The notes under the pieces are model-generated. The model was given only the letters and a program-made list of their open reading frames with translations. It ran no database searches and was not told where the DNA came from. From the NCBI RefSeq assembly GCF_009727055.1, contig NC_052358.1, positions 48,087,802-48,151,801 on the forward strand: 64,000 nt of DNA. The letters run 5' to 3'. The position numbers and the translations under genes were made by a program. The DNA is from Benincasa hispida (lineage: Eukaryota > Streptophyta > Magnoliopsida > Cucurbitales > Cucurbitaceae). Shown here piece after piece: positions 24,457 through 35,929 of the stretch (position 1 is the first letter of the stretch; each line of letters starts with the position of its first letter).

Positions 24457-25186
24457 TTTGCAATTTTGGATGTTTCGTGATTGGTCTTTAGTTTTGTTGC
24501 TTAATTTTAAATATTTGGTATGTAAGGGCCCGATGTTTTTGGGCATATTCGCTATTAAGTCTATAATTTTATTAGTTCGGATTGTTCATGAATTGTTCCG
24601 ACAAAGATCTAGAGGTTTCAAGGCCAAAACGAAGGAGAGATCAAAGCAAAATTCAATCTATACAGCAACTCCGCGATGCTCCGAACATGAAGACGGGGAG
24701 CAGACCGATTTTTTGGTGGACAGTTCGTGGTCCAGCGGTTTGAACCGACGATTCGACTCCCCCAACGATCCAGCAGTTGTTTTTCTCATATTTTTTAATT
24801 ATTATTTGTAATAATTAGTTTTTTAATTCATTAAATTAATATAATTGTTATATGAATTTAATTAATTATTATGAGTCCAATCCTAATCCAATTTATTGTT
24901 ATTTAAATTATGCACTGGATGTATGATTTTGTTTATAATATATGTCACTTCGTATGTCATGGAGATAAAATCCCACCATAGATTATGCATTATTCGTGCA
25001 TCATGATTATTATAAATTATGCAACTATAAAGGACCTTTGTCTATGGTCGATTATGCAACTATATTGGTTAACGTTAAAAAATAAATTATGCAACTATAT
25101 TGGTTAACTTTTAAAAAAATAAATTTGTAACAAATGTATCTATAAAGGATCTTTGTCTATGGTCGATTCTGTCTAGGCTAGGGTAT

Positions 25187-26661
25187 TGATAACTTATAGA
25201 AATACAAGTTATTATTCTTTGAAAGTTGGAATAATTAGGATTAAAATGATGAAAACACATTCATAATAAAGGGAAAACGTATGGAATTACATATATGTGA
25301 TAAACTCATGCAAAAGTACCCTTTAAGTAGAAATTGCATCACTAGCGTACTTTAATGCAGGAATCAGGATATTTACTAAGTGTTGCAAACAAAACCAACG
25401 CAAAAAGCATGCGTCCAGCTAAGTCGACGCATGCTAGATACATTTGACTCATGCAATTAACATTAAATCACAATTTGTAAGCACAGGTGACTGACTGGTG
25501 ACATTTGAACGATGCAGAATTGCAGACGGCTAACTCAGGGTATGGAATTTAACGCGGTCACATTACCAAGTGGCTAAGCTGATTGCCTATACAAGGAGAA
25601 GCTACCTGCAGATGAAGAGTTAGCCAGTTAGTTAGTTAGAGAGTTAGACAAACACTAAGAAAATCTATAGATCCATCGTTGGTAACGATTTCCATTTTCC
25701 ATCGTTGGTAACGAAGTGCTGTCAGAGAAAAGTTCAAGAGACATCTCCTTCATCCCTTCCACATAGTTGTTAACAGCAACCACAAAAACGAGCCAAAGGG
25801 AACAAAAGATTGAACCATGTAGCTTGACTCATATCCATTACTTAGCATTTTCATTTATTATCTTCCTTGATTGAACTGAGATTCTTTGTAACAAAATATA
25901 TTTCTTCAATTCAATATCCATTTCAACCATTTTCACATCTCCATCTGTTAAATTACTAAGTTGTTTGTGTGTGTGAAGTTTACTTGTTTGATATGTGCTT
26001 AAACCATATTGCTTGAATCCACCTGATAAGTTGATTGAAGTAAAAACACTTAATTACTCGAGAGAGTACGTATTTATGGAACTCATCAAGTTAGGAAGTC
26101 AAGTAATTTTAGAGATAAAGTTATTCAAGAGGTGTTGAGCATAACTTGAGAACAAACTCTGAACACATCGCACACATACACTTAGATTTTAGCAGGCATC
26201 TTTACCATTTCCATCTCATTTTCACTGTGCTTACAAAGGCTTATTGTTATAACTAAAAAATCAATGCATACTATCTAACACATGATCCATTCATCTATGT
26301 ACCCTTTAACCCTTTATTTGAACTCTCACTTCCTCTTACGAACGTGCTAAGTAGTTTAGTGTACATAACAAACACATACAGTTAATTAGTAAAACCACTG
26401 CAAACAGATCAGTAGACCATCTTGCTTTAGTCTACACTAGATTCCCAGTGTTCGACCTGAGTTTACCAAGACACTTAAGTTAGATTTATACTTGTGTATA
26501 GCTTAAGAAAACCTGTATGCAACTGCCAAGTGTGCTTGATCATAAATTTATCATTTTTTTCCACATACCATCATTTTCACACCAAGAAATAGATCGATCA
26601 TTTTTCCACAATCGCATTCTCATAATCAATCATCTTCACAAGAGCAACACGAACGCCAATA
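25187..26661 (+). mobile_element. Solo LTR of the 1.4-1.7-kb family, copy B
   Basis: Starts TGATAACTTATAG and ends 'cgccaata', flanked by ggtat (25182-25186) and ggtac (26662-26666), a 5-bp duplication with one transition. The leader sequence 'gctagggta|cttaagctaac' is continuous across it when compared with the other leaders. It shares 'taatgcagga', 'ctcgagagagta' and, near its end, 'gttcgacctgagtttacc' with copies A and C. No coding capacity or primer site. Confidence 0.75.
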
Positions 26662-26957
26662 GGTACTTAAGCTAACGGAAACGAAATACCCTTACCTGAA
26701 AACTAGCCTAGAAGGTGAATTAAATAGATTTGTTAAAAACATGCAATGATTAATTAAAGTTTATTAAAGAGTTTAATGAACAATAATCAATATTGCTTAA
26801 CTATCCAAAGTAAATGTTACATTGGGCAAAGTAAATAATCACTTACTAAAAATAATTAGTCGTATTTTTCTAAGTTAATTAACCCTAGGTAAAACACTCA
26901 GTTGGAGGAAAATGGGATATATGATACTTTATTTTCCCTACCATATTTCTCCTTAAA

Positions 26958-27190
26958 AGTTCACACTGTGAGATCTATACTCAGCCTCGAGGCACCTTTG
27001 CTTGTGTCCCCCTATGGGTGGTGTTGGTATAGGTCAATATCGAGGTGAATTGAGAGAGTGTTTATAATAAGTGTGAGCGGGACGTGTGTCAACACATCCC
27101 ACGGTATTTCTCATTAGTTTGGAGTAAACTTCCATACTCAATCTCGAGGCACCTTTGCATGTGTTCCCCTACGGATGGAATTTGCATGAA
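26958..27190 (+). repeat. Duplicated pre-gag motif in the Copia-2 leader
   Basis: Two copies of a block containing 'actcagcctcgaggcacc' or 'actcaatctcgaggcacc', followed by 'tttgc', 'tgtgt', 'ccccta', lie about 160 bases apart (26975-27020 and 27138-27180), some 450-600 bases before gag. The same pair occurs in the leaders of Copia-1 and Copia-3. Confidence 0.75.
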
Positions 27191-27596
27191 TTTTTACTCA
27201 AACTCTAGAAATAAATAGAATTGCTTTAGTTTTTGCCACATTCGGTTTTTTCCTAAGGTTGGCTCATTATAGCGGAACTCTAGAATCTAAAATGAAGGGT
27301 GGCACTTACAAGAAAAATGTTGAGCTAGTTAACAATTTTCTTGACCAAACAATAAAACTAATAATTATAGGAACAAGAGTTGTTCTGGTGTAATTATTGG
27401 TTGAGATAGTCTCAATTCAGTGAAGGAGTAATGGTTCACCCCATGGTGACTTTTACCCTACTCCAGTGAAGCATCATTGCAAAATAGATATCACAAAGGG
27501 GACATTAAATTGTTTTGCTAAATTGATTGGTTGTTTAAAATGGGTAGTGCTTGTGTAACTAATATAGATAAATTGTATGTTTCAGCAATATTCAAA

Positions 27597-29467
27597 ATGG
27601 CATCCGCTACTTTAAACATGCTTGTCGCCATTAAGTTTAACAATGATAACTACGCACGGAAAAACACTATCAATACAGTTCTAATCATCAATGGCCTACA
27701 ATTTGTCCTGGTTGAGGAGTGTCCTCAAGTCCCATCTGCCACGGCCACCTGAAATGTTCGAGAGGATATGAGCGATGGGTCTGGGCAAATGAAAAGGCCT
27801 GAGCATACAACTTGGCAATTCTATCTGAGGTCTTGGCCAAGAAGGATGAGCCTATGCTCACTGCTCGTGAGATCATAGAGTACCTGAGGGGAATGTTTGG
27901 ACAGTCGTCCACTCAGCTCAAGCATGATGTGCTCAAGTACATTTTTAATGCCCGCATGCCAGAGGGGGCCTCTATTCGAGAACATTTTCTGAACATGATG
28001 ATCCACTTTAATGTGGCGAAGATAAATGGGTCTGTCATTGATGAAGCCAGTTAGGTTAGCTTCATCCTGGAAACTTTACCTGAAAGTTTCCTACAGCTGC
28101 ATAACAATGTTATTATGAATGGGATTGGCTACAACCTAACCACCCTGCTCAATGAGCTACAGATTTATCAATCATTGATGAAAGTCAAGGAATGGTGAGG
28201 TAGATGTTTCCTCGTCTTCAAAGAAGTTCCACAGAGGTTTGACCTCTAGAACCAAGTTTATACCCTCTTCTTTCGGCACCAAAATCTGGAAGAAGAATAA
28301 GGGAGGCCAGGGGAAGGCTAACCCACCAATTGTTGCCAAAGGGGTAAGAAAGCCAAGATTACAAAATGAATATGTTTCCATTGCAACCAACAAGGACATT
28401 GAAAGAGGAATTGTCCTAAACACTTGATGAAGAAGAAGAAGGTCTAGTAAGGTAAATATGATTTACTTGTGTTGGAAACTTGCTTAGTGGAGGACGATGA
28501 TTCCGTCTAGATAATAGATTCAAACGCCACAAACAACGTTTGTTCTTCCTTTCAGGGAATTGATTCTTAACGGCAGCTGGCAATTGGTGAGATGACGATG
28601 CATGTTAAAACTAGACACGGAATCGTATATTTTATTGGAAAATGTATATGTTGTTTTTTAGTTGAAAAGGAACTTAATTTCTATAAAGTGTTTAATTGAA
28701 CAATCTTACTTTGTAAACTTTTCTGTAAATAAAGCTTTTATTTGCAAAAATAGTGTTGAGATTTATTTTGCTAAGTTGGAAGATAATCTTTATGCGTTAA
28801 GACCGTTAGCAGTAAAAGTCCTCCTTAATACTGAACTGTTTAAAACTGCAGTTACTCAAAATAAAAGGCATAAAAATTCTCCTAAAAAAATGTCCATCTT
28901 TGGCACCTAAGATTAGGTCACATAATAGGATTGAGAGATTGGTTAAGAATGGACTTCTAAGTGAGTTAGAAGAAAATTCTCTACCTATATGTGGGTCATG
29001 CCTTGAAGGCAAAATGACTAAGAGATCTTTTACTGGAAAAAGTCACAGAGCCAAAGAGCCCTAACTTGTATGTTCGGACCTCTATGGTCCTATGAATGTT
29101 AACGAAAGAGAAGGGTTTGAATATTTCATCACCTTCACTAATGATTATTTAAGGTATTGGTATGTTTATTTAATGCAACATAGGTCTGAAGCTTTTGATA
29201 AGTTACAGGAGTACAAGATTGAAGTTGAAAATGTATTAAGTAAAACAATAAAAGCATTTTGATTTGATCGAGGTGGAAAGTATATGATTTTGAAATTCTA
29301 AAACTATTTGATAGAATATGGAATTGTATCTCAACTCTCAGCACCTGGTACACCTCAACATAATTATGTATCAGAAAGAAGAAATAGAACCCTATTGGAC
29401 ATGATTCTGTTTATGATGAGTTACGCTTCCTTACCTAACTCTTCTGGGGTTATGCAGCACAGACTGC
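27597..29467 (+). pseudogene. Copia-2 gag-protease-integrase (N part) remnant
   Basis: The plausible gag start is the ATG at 27597 (MASATLNMLVAIKF), preceded by stops. Gag continues in shifted frames at 27812-28054 (segment EIIEYLRGMFGQS) and ends with a complete CCHC zinc knuckle at 28373-28414 (C-X2-C-X4-H-X4-C, with one internal stop). The protease motif region is at about 28500-28540 (DSNAT in place of DSGAT). The GAG-pre-integrase segment is at 28662-28910 and the integrase core 28960-29467, including a segment ending SAPGTPQHN. Multiple stops and frameshifts make it non-functional. It is interrupted at 29467 by a solo LTR. Confidence 0.85.
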
Positions 29468-31131
29468 TAATAACGGGTAGAAATGCATGTTATTACAGCG
29501 TAAAGTTATAAAACAATGTAGGATTGTGACGATAAAAATATATAATATTGCGTCCAAAAGCATTAAGTTGCAACATTGCGATCGCATGCATCCATCGCAT
29601 TAAAATAGCTAACTTACGTATTTTATGCAGGAAAATGCGTTGAAGCAAGGTGGAAATGCGATCCGAAGAAATTAACGTCCGAACGCATTAAGAGATTACG
29701 ACCGCAAGGCTATGCGATCATTTGCACTCACAAAAATCTACTCAAGAAGGTAGCCGCATAGAGCCGGCGCATCAAGATGGGCACATCTAGGTGAAAGCTT
29801 AATAAATCACGATGGGACAGAAAGCTAATGACGGTCGATTCCAAATTAAGTTGACAAGTCGTTAACGACATACTGTAGCAAGTACACTCAACTTTTCGGT
29901 GACAAATATTCGGCGCATTAAATAGAGAATTAATGACAACTTATCAGTACAATCATTCGAGAGAAAAAGTTCTTCATCCTAAAGCTCTATAAATACCGAA
30001 GACCACCTTCGTTTAAGGAGTTCAGATAATTCGCTCAGTCTAGAGAGCTACCATATAGATAGAAGTTAGCCTTGTTCATAGTTTTCTTTTACTTAGAGGC
30101 GGAAGCGAGTGAAGGAAGATTACACCGAGAGATCGTCCTAGTGAACTCGAAAGAGTACCGAGAAGCGTAGAAAACAGAGAGAGGACCAACTCTTGCAGAA
30201 GCAAGAACATCTTTTGGGCAGCAAGATATTGCTATCAGGCTCTCTACCCTTATTTTTCCATTGCCATTTTGTATTCTGAACTCATCTATAAAAATGGAAT
30301 TTGCATCTTTATATCTGTCCACTCTCTTTACATTACGCATGAGTAGTTAAATCTGCCGAATGGGTTGAAGAGCACTTATCTAGCATAACCTGGGATCTTC
30401 ACTTTATGCGATCATCTTGTATTATATATGCGTCATTCGTCCTCTATAGATACTCCGGAGGGTAGTCTAAGGATAGAATCTAGGCTTGGAAAAGTTAGAT
30501 TAGAATCTAGGCTCGGAAGAGTCAGATTAGAACCGCATAATCAATAGATAGAAGCTTAGGAATAAGTTATGTTTGCTATTAACGCATCGCATGCACTCTA
30601 GAGAATGGATATGATTGTATACAGTCACCTTGTCTATGTGTGCATCTTTCATCATCGCATAGGCAAGAAGTAGAGACTTAGTAATAAGTTCTATAGACAT
30701 CATCGCATACATAGCATGCGTCCTAAAACTATGAGCTATCGCATTTGCATTGGAAAATGAATTGTTGTCGCATGAGTGTAGCATGATCGCATAGCTTGAA
30801 CGCATTCCCGGGAAACGCTAGCTAAAGACCTTTTCAACCTGTTCCACCGCATACTTATTGTATCTTTCGCATAATTAACTCTTTTCTCAAATCCGCCGCA
30901 TACACTTTATACCTTAAACGCAAACCAACCAACACTTTGATTTATTTGTTACCGCAAAGTAATCGAATTATACCATCGCATACTGTGTTCTTAGTCCCTG
31001 TGTTCGACCCTGGGCTTATCAGACAACTCAGTAGGATTTATACTTGGGTCTTGCTGAGAAAACTTGCTTGCACAACGCATATTCCCCCATTGCATTCTAC
31101 ACCATTATTTTATCGCATTAAAAATGCATCA
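29468..31131 (+). mobile_element. Solo LTR of the 1.4-1.7-kb family, copy C, inserted in integrase
   Basis: It is flanked by a perfect 5-bp duplication, actgc (29463-29467 and 31132-31136). Integrase codons for Q-T-A-T-Y-I-L-N read straight across the two flanks. The right end is CA; the left end is TA, probably TG with a G-to-A change (compare TGATAAC of copy B). A TATA box, tataaata, lies at 29988-29995. Rich in 'tcgcat', 'gcgatc' and 'acgcat' motifs. No coding region. Confidence 0.85.
29988..29995 (+). promoter_or_regulatory. TATA box of solo LTR copy C
   Basis: 'tataaata' within 'ctctataaataccga', about 520 bp from the LTR start. It orients the LTR on the plus strand. Copy B has 'tatacaagg' at the equivalent place. 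Confidence 0.55.
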
Positions 31132-32420
31132 ACTGCAACCTATATTTTGAACTAGATTCCATCCGAAAGCATTACTGGAACACCTATGGAATTGTGAAAT
31201 GATCGTAAAGGTAGTTTGTGTCATTTTAGGATCTAGGGTTGCCCAACATATGTACTTGAGGATAATCCTAAGAAGGTGGAACCTCGTGCAAAATTGTGCA
31301 TATTTGTAGGTTACCCCAGAGGAAGGAGAGGTGGTACTTCTACGATCCTAAAGATAATAAAGTGTTTGTGTCGACAAATGTTACATTTTTAGAAGAGAAC
31401 CACATTAAAGAGCATATACCACACAGTAAGATAGTGTTAACTTAACTTTCCACCGAAACTACTGAACCTTCAACAAGAGTTGTTGAAGAACCAAGTATAT
31501 CGACAAGAGTTGTTGATGTTTGTTCATCTAGTAGATCACATCCACCTCAATCGTTGAGGGAACCTCGACATAGTAAGAGGGTTGTGAACCTGCCTATACG
31601 TTATATAGGTTTAACAGAAACTCTAGTCGTTATTTATAATAGCAATGTTGAGGATCCAATGTCCTACAAAAGGCAATGAATGATGTTGATAAAGATGAAC
31701 GGATCAAAGCTATGGATCTCAAAATGGAGTCTATGTACTTCAATTCTGTTTTGGATATTGTAAATCAACTTGACAGGATAAGACTGCCTTTTTGAATGGC
31801 AATCTTGAAGAGACGGATATATGCAGCAATATGAGGGATTCATAACCCAAGGTCAAGAGCAAAAGGTTTGCAAGCTTAATCGGTCCGTTTATGGATTGAA
31901 ACAAGCTTCTCGATCTTGGAATATAAGATTTGTATCAAATCTTATGGCTTTGATCGAAATGTTAATAAGCCTTGTGTTCACAAGAAAATCATCAATAATT
32001 TAGTAGTTTTTCTAATGTTGTACGTAGATAATATTCTACTCATTAGGAATGATGTAGGTCTACTGATTGAAATTAAACATTTGTTGGCGACCCATTTCCA
32101 AATGAAAGATTTGGGAGAGACGTAGTTTGTTCTAGGTATTCAAACTTTTAGGGATTGAAAGAACAAAACACTGGCCTTGTCTGAAACATAATACATTGAC
32201 AAGATTCTTGTCAAGTATTCGATGCAAAACTCTAAGAGAGACTTGCTATCTTTCAGGCATGGAGTTGTTTTATCTAAGAAACAGTGTCCTAAGATACCTC
32301 AAGAAGTTGAGGAGATGAAACGAATCTCTTATGCATCAAGTATTGGTAGCTTGATTTATAGGATGTTATATGCTATAATGTCAGTTGAGCTATGTTTGCT
32401 TTAGCACATACAAATATATG
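31132..32420 (+). pseudogene. Copia-2 integrase end and reverse transcriptase, truncated
   Basis: Integrase C-terminal segment at 31140-31680, then RT. At about 31787 the reading jumps from the start of RT ('gtaaatcaacttgacagg') to 'actgcctttttgaatggc', so roughly the first part of the RT core is deleted. The catalytic YVDD box reads YVDN at about 32020-32035 (LYVDNILLI), which would abolish activity. Homology ends near 32.4 kb before RNase H, so no 3' LTR exists for this copy. Fragments in three frames are separated by stops. Confidence 0.85.
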
Positions 32421-32510
32421 TTTGAAATATTGATCCTTAATCTATATTATGATATCAGTTGAGCTACACTTGCTTTAGCACGTGTAAATGTATATTCAAA
32501 ATTTTGATTT
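32375..32510 (+). repeat. Diverged direct duplication of about 70 bp
   Basis: 'gtcagttgagctatg..tgctttagcac' (from about 32379) is repeated as 'atcagttgagctaca..tgctttagcac' (from about 32454), followed in both by a similar AT-rich tail. It lies at the broken end of Copia-2. Confidence 0.6.
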
Positions 32511-32600
32511 CTCAACACCAACACATTAATTGCAAGAGTAAACCAAAACAAAATTTTGATTTCTCAACACCGACACATTAATTGCAAGAGTAAACCAAAA
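32497..32600 (+). repeat. 52-bp tandem duplication
   Basis: The unit beginning 'caaaattttgatttctc' occurs twice head to tail (32497-32548 and 32549-32600) with a single difference (ccaacac versus ccgacac), so the duplication is recent compared with the decayed elements around it. Confidence 0.9.
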
Positions 32601-32846
32601 CAGGCAGAAAAAGAAGATTTGTGATCGAACATATTAAATTTATGTACCTAACATATGAAATATATAAACCTAATAGTAACAAACATATCAAATAAATATA
32701 CCCGCAATCGGAATAATATACCCAAAGCACATCCACCCAATAAATATAATATTCCAACATATTGCTAGGGCATGTGAAATTAATTTTAAAAATATAAATG
32801 TGAGTAATGAGTGGTCGTCATCTTATGATAATGTTTAGGAATTGTT
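32601..32846. other. Intergenic sequence, no recognised feature
   Basis: AT-rich single-copy-looking DNA between the duplication and the first tRNA gene. I see no gene or element in it. The T-run that could terminate the minus-strand tRNA (five T on the minus strand) is near 32790. Confidence 0.5.
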
Positions 32847-32920
32847 TGCTCTTGTTGAGAGTCGAACTCAAGACCTCCCGCTTACTAAACGGGTGCTCTA
32901 ACCAACTGAGCTACAAGAGC
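32847..32920 (-). tRNA. tRNA-Thr (anticodon AGT), copy 1
   Basis: Nuclear-type threonine tRNA of 74 nt including discriminator A. Read on the minus strand it has a perfect 7-bp acceptor stem (GCTCTTG with CAAGAGC), D arm GCTC/GAGC with the A box TAGCTCAGTTGG, anticodon stem CCCGT/GCGGG (one G-T pair) around loop TTAGTAA (anticodon AGT, inosine at 34 expected), and T arm TTGAG/CTCAA with loop TTCGACT including the conserved C56. There is no intron. All structural positions look intact, so it is likely functional. The nearest strong T-run downstream is about 55 nt away, somewhat far for a Pol III terminator. Confidence 0.95.
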
Positions 32921-33617
32921 TTGTTGACTAAAGAGTAATTATATTTACATATCTAATCAGAATAAAAGAAAGAAGCAAAAAAAGGTACGAACCACATTAA
33001 GCTAAAACTAATGTAAAAATTAATACAGAGAAGGTTGCAGCATCTAAAAATTGCCACCTCAAATATGTCATCATTTTTTTCGTTAGTCAATTACCGGTCA
33101 ATTTTAACTTAGAGACCATTTAAATTTATTTTCTAAATTTTAGGGACTAAAGTGTCTATCTTAAAAATTTTATGAATCGAATAGGCATTAAACTCTAATA
33201 TTAAAGACCAAAAGTATATACATTTTTTATATTATTTATTTATTTTATTTATTGTTCGGTTTAGTTTGATTCGATTTTATAAGTAGTTAATTCATGAGTA
33301 TTGATTTTAAAAAAAAAATTAACATGAAGGCAACCCCTTAACTTTGATATTTGTGTCCATTTGGTCCTAGAATTTTTCAAAAGTATCTATTAAGTTTTTA
33401 AGCTTGCAAATTTATGCTCCAATAGGTTCTCAAATTTCAATTTTGTGTATCATAAATTTACTTTTTATCTTGGAATTTTAAGTTTAGTTTTCATTTGATC
33501 CTTAGATTTTAAGATCTTATACTTTTAGCCTTGAAATAATTATGATATGATGATTTTAAATTAATTAAGAAAAAATTTAAACTTAAAATAAGGAAAAAGA
33601 ATATATTATGGTTTTTG
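32921..33617. other. AT-rich intergenic DNA with old small-repeat remnants
   Basis: No gene seen. The part at 33320-33540 ('ccttaactttgatattt', 'catttggtcctagaattt') has the style of the decayed 'ggtccctgaactttc' repeats found again at 53.7-54.1 and 58.7-58.95 kb. Confidence 0.4.
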
Positions 33618-33894
33618 TTGATTTTTTGGTCCTTAATCTTAAATTATTAATGTTTTAATGATAACAAACCTACTTTTATTTTTTGACAATTTGAGTGCTT
33701 TGAAGTGTCAATTGTATAGAGCTTGAAACAACGATCCCAACACATTTTAAATCACTTAAACTATAGCTCAAGTAAAGAAGATGTAGCCGAAACAAGCATA
33801 ACGGAAAAATCTCATGCCGATGACATGGCAAAAATTCTCTCGTCTAAGTGGACCAATTGAAATGTGCCACTTATAGCAATAAAGGAGTGCACAC
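33618..33894 (+). repeat. Older Copia-type LTR, left part (split by Copia-3)
   Basis: 'tgttgattttttggtcc...atgataacaaacc' resembles the start of SIRE/Maximus-like LTRs. It is broken by Copia-3 at 33894 and resumes at 49537 after the cacac duplication. The left boundary is uncertain and the family assignment is an inference. Confidence 0.4.
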
Positions 33895-34467
33895 TAAAGG
33901 AAGCCCAAGGTCCATAGCGGAAGCAGAATCGGTCTCAATTTTTATTTTTTTTACAGAATTGTAAATTTTACATAACAAGAGATTATGCATAAACAATGAA
34001 ATTTTACAGCATGCAATTAATACAGAAAAGAGATTAGGGTAAGAAATCACATCACCCTTGAAGAATCGATTCTTCTTTTAAATCCTCCTCTTCAATCACG
34101 AACAACCATAAACAATACGTACAGTATTCCCAAAAAAGTGAATACCACCATAAGAACATCCTCTATATTCTTCTTAGGGTAGAGTGAGAAAATCAGGTGT
34201 TGTGAGCTCTGAATATTTTTGGGAGAGGGAGAAGAATACTTTTTAGAGGATTTTTCTCAAGAAAGTAGTAACCAACGTTGGGAGAGTTCTTCTTCAATCA
34301 AATTCCACAAAGTGTCTCTGTTGAAGAAGAAAACGTGGAATAAACTCAAAGTTGCTACCACGTCTAAGAGTGTTTGAGAGATTTAGGGGGAAGGAGTTAG
34401 AAATAACTCCCTCCATTTTAAATTTAAAAAATTTAAAACAATTTAAAAAACTAAAATAATATATATA

Positions 34468-34508
<41 letters not shown>

Positions 34509-35929
34509 ATATTATATATGCATTATACATTAACTACCTTAATATATAACATATATATATTATACTCTATGTTATATCCAATATAACATATAACTATAGT
34601 TTACATTGTATCAAACACAATATAATCTATAGTTTGATTTCTCTCAATCATTTTTTTATATTAAATTTAATTATATGAATCTCATCCATATAATTAATAT
34701 TTCAATCATATTTAGATATTTAATTCCCCTCAAAATAAACCTTATATTATAATGTATCAAATACATTATATTAATTCTATCATATATAATTAAGTTAAAT
34801 TAATTATATCACATATAATTAATTCTCTCAACTAATTTGAACAATTTAAATTAATCCAAAATTAATTCTTAATAATCCCTATTAAGCTACAGAGGTGACC
34901 TTATGGACCTGTAGATTGAAACTCCAATGATACATGAATAATTAATTAAGCTTCTTTAATTAAACTATTCAACATCCATTAACTGTCGGTCACTCCACTA
35001 AAGACCGATAGTTGTACTCTTCGTACTTAGATATATTTCTGTATCCATTGGATATAACTAGTCAACAGGGCGATGACCCTTCACAAATTGCTTATAAGTA
35101 CAGTTGGGCCAAAATTACCATTTTTCCCCTGTAATTACATCTAACTCCTTAAGTACCACTGATCTCAACAATGAACAATAAGTCATAGTCCAACTATGAC
35201 CAAACCCCTATCAAGCCAAGAGATGGTGTGGTGCCACATTGTTCAAGCCTCGAAATCAGTCCTTAAGGGAGCAATTTATCTATTTACCCCAACATTAGGG
35301 AATGAGTGAATTCCGTCTTGTGTAGTTATGTTTCCAGCTCCCCAATCAGACGAATCCCCAAAATGGTATGCTTACTGAGTCGGCGATCTAACCACTCTCA
35401 CCTATACAAATCAAATGATCGCCTTCACATGTAGGAGTTCACAACTCACTCAGGATTCAAGTCATGTCACCTATGGTCATCCCGGTGAGATGTAAATATC
35501 TATTATCAACGATGTTATATAATGAGACTAATCATTTTATGGTTCGGTCTTATACAAACCTTTTTGTATAAATTACCATCGCTCACATGTCATCACATGA
35601 ATGATCAAGATCAAATCATTTATAGTACTCTACAACAATTGTAACATCTACAAAGTGGGTCGTATTCATAGTATCACTAGGATAAGGTACCCAACCTTAT
35701 CCATCAACTATAAACCATTTAATTTATCACTTAAACATGATCCACTTGTATGTCTCTACGTACATGTTTAAGTTACAGAAGATAATCTTGGATGTTAGTT
35801 TATTGGTTTGTGAGTTAATGCTACTAAATGTCGAATAAAATATCTCATATTTTATTAAATAAGTAAAATTATTTGTATATATAATTATAAACTACAGGAC
35901 CCATGAGATTTAGGGTATCAACTCAAACA
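33895..35929 (-). repeat. 3' LTR of Copia-3
   Basis: Pairs with 47480-49536: shared blocks include 'gtagggtagaatgag'-type R/U5 sequence, 'cataacaagagattatg', 'gtcggcgatct' and 'gaataaaatatctcat'. The plus-strand left end is TA (decayed TG), the right end 'caaaca'. An AT microsatellite lies at about 34455-34505. Confidence 0.85.
34455..34505. repeat. AT microsatellite inside the LTR
   Basis: Nearly pure (TA)n run interrupted by 'acataa'. The same place in the partner LTR (about 48030-48045) has a much shorter (AT)n, so this tract has expanded or contracted since insertion. Confidence 0.9.

Larger units (their letters stand above)
24349..27596 (+). mobile_element. Leader of Copia-2, interrupted by a solo LTR
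   Basis: Untranslated leader between primer site and gag. It includes the family blocks 'atcccaccatagattatgc', 'aggacctttgtctatgg' and 'aaaataattagtcg', and the duplicated pre-gag motif at 26958-27040 and 27128-27190. Without the insert at 25187-26661 the leader is about 1.77 kb, long for a plant Copia element. Confidence 0.75.

Noticed and set aside
24292..24811. Two overlapping open frames across the N gap
   Set aside because: They lie in the untranslated Copia-2 leader and cross undetermined bases; no recognisable domain.
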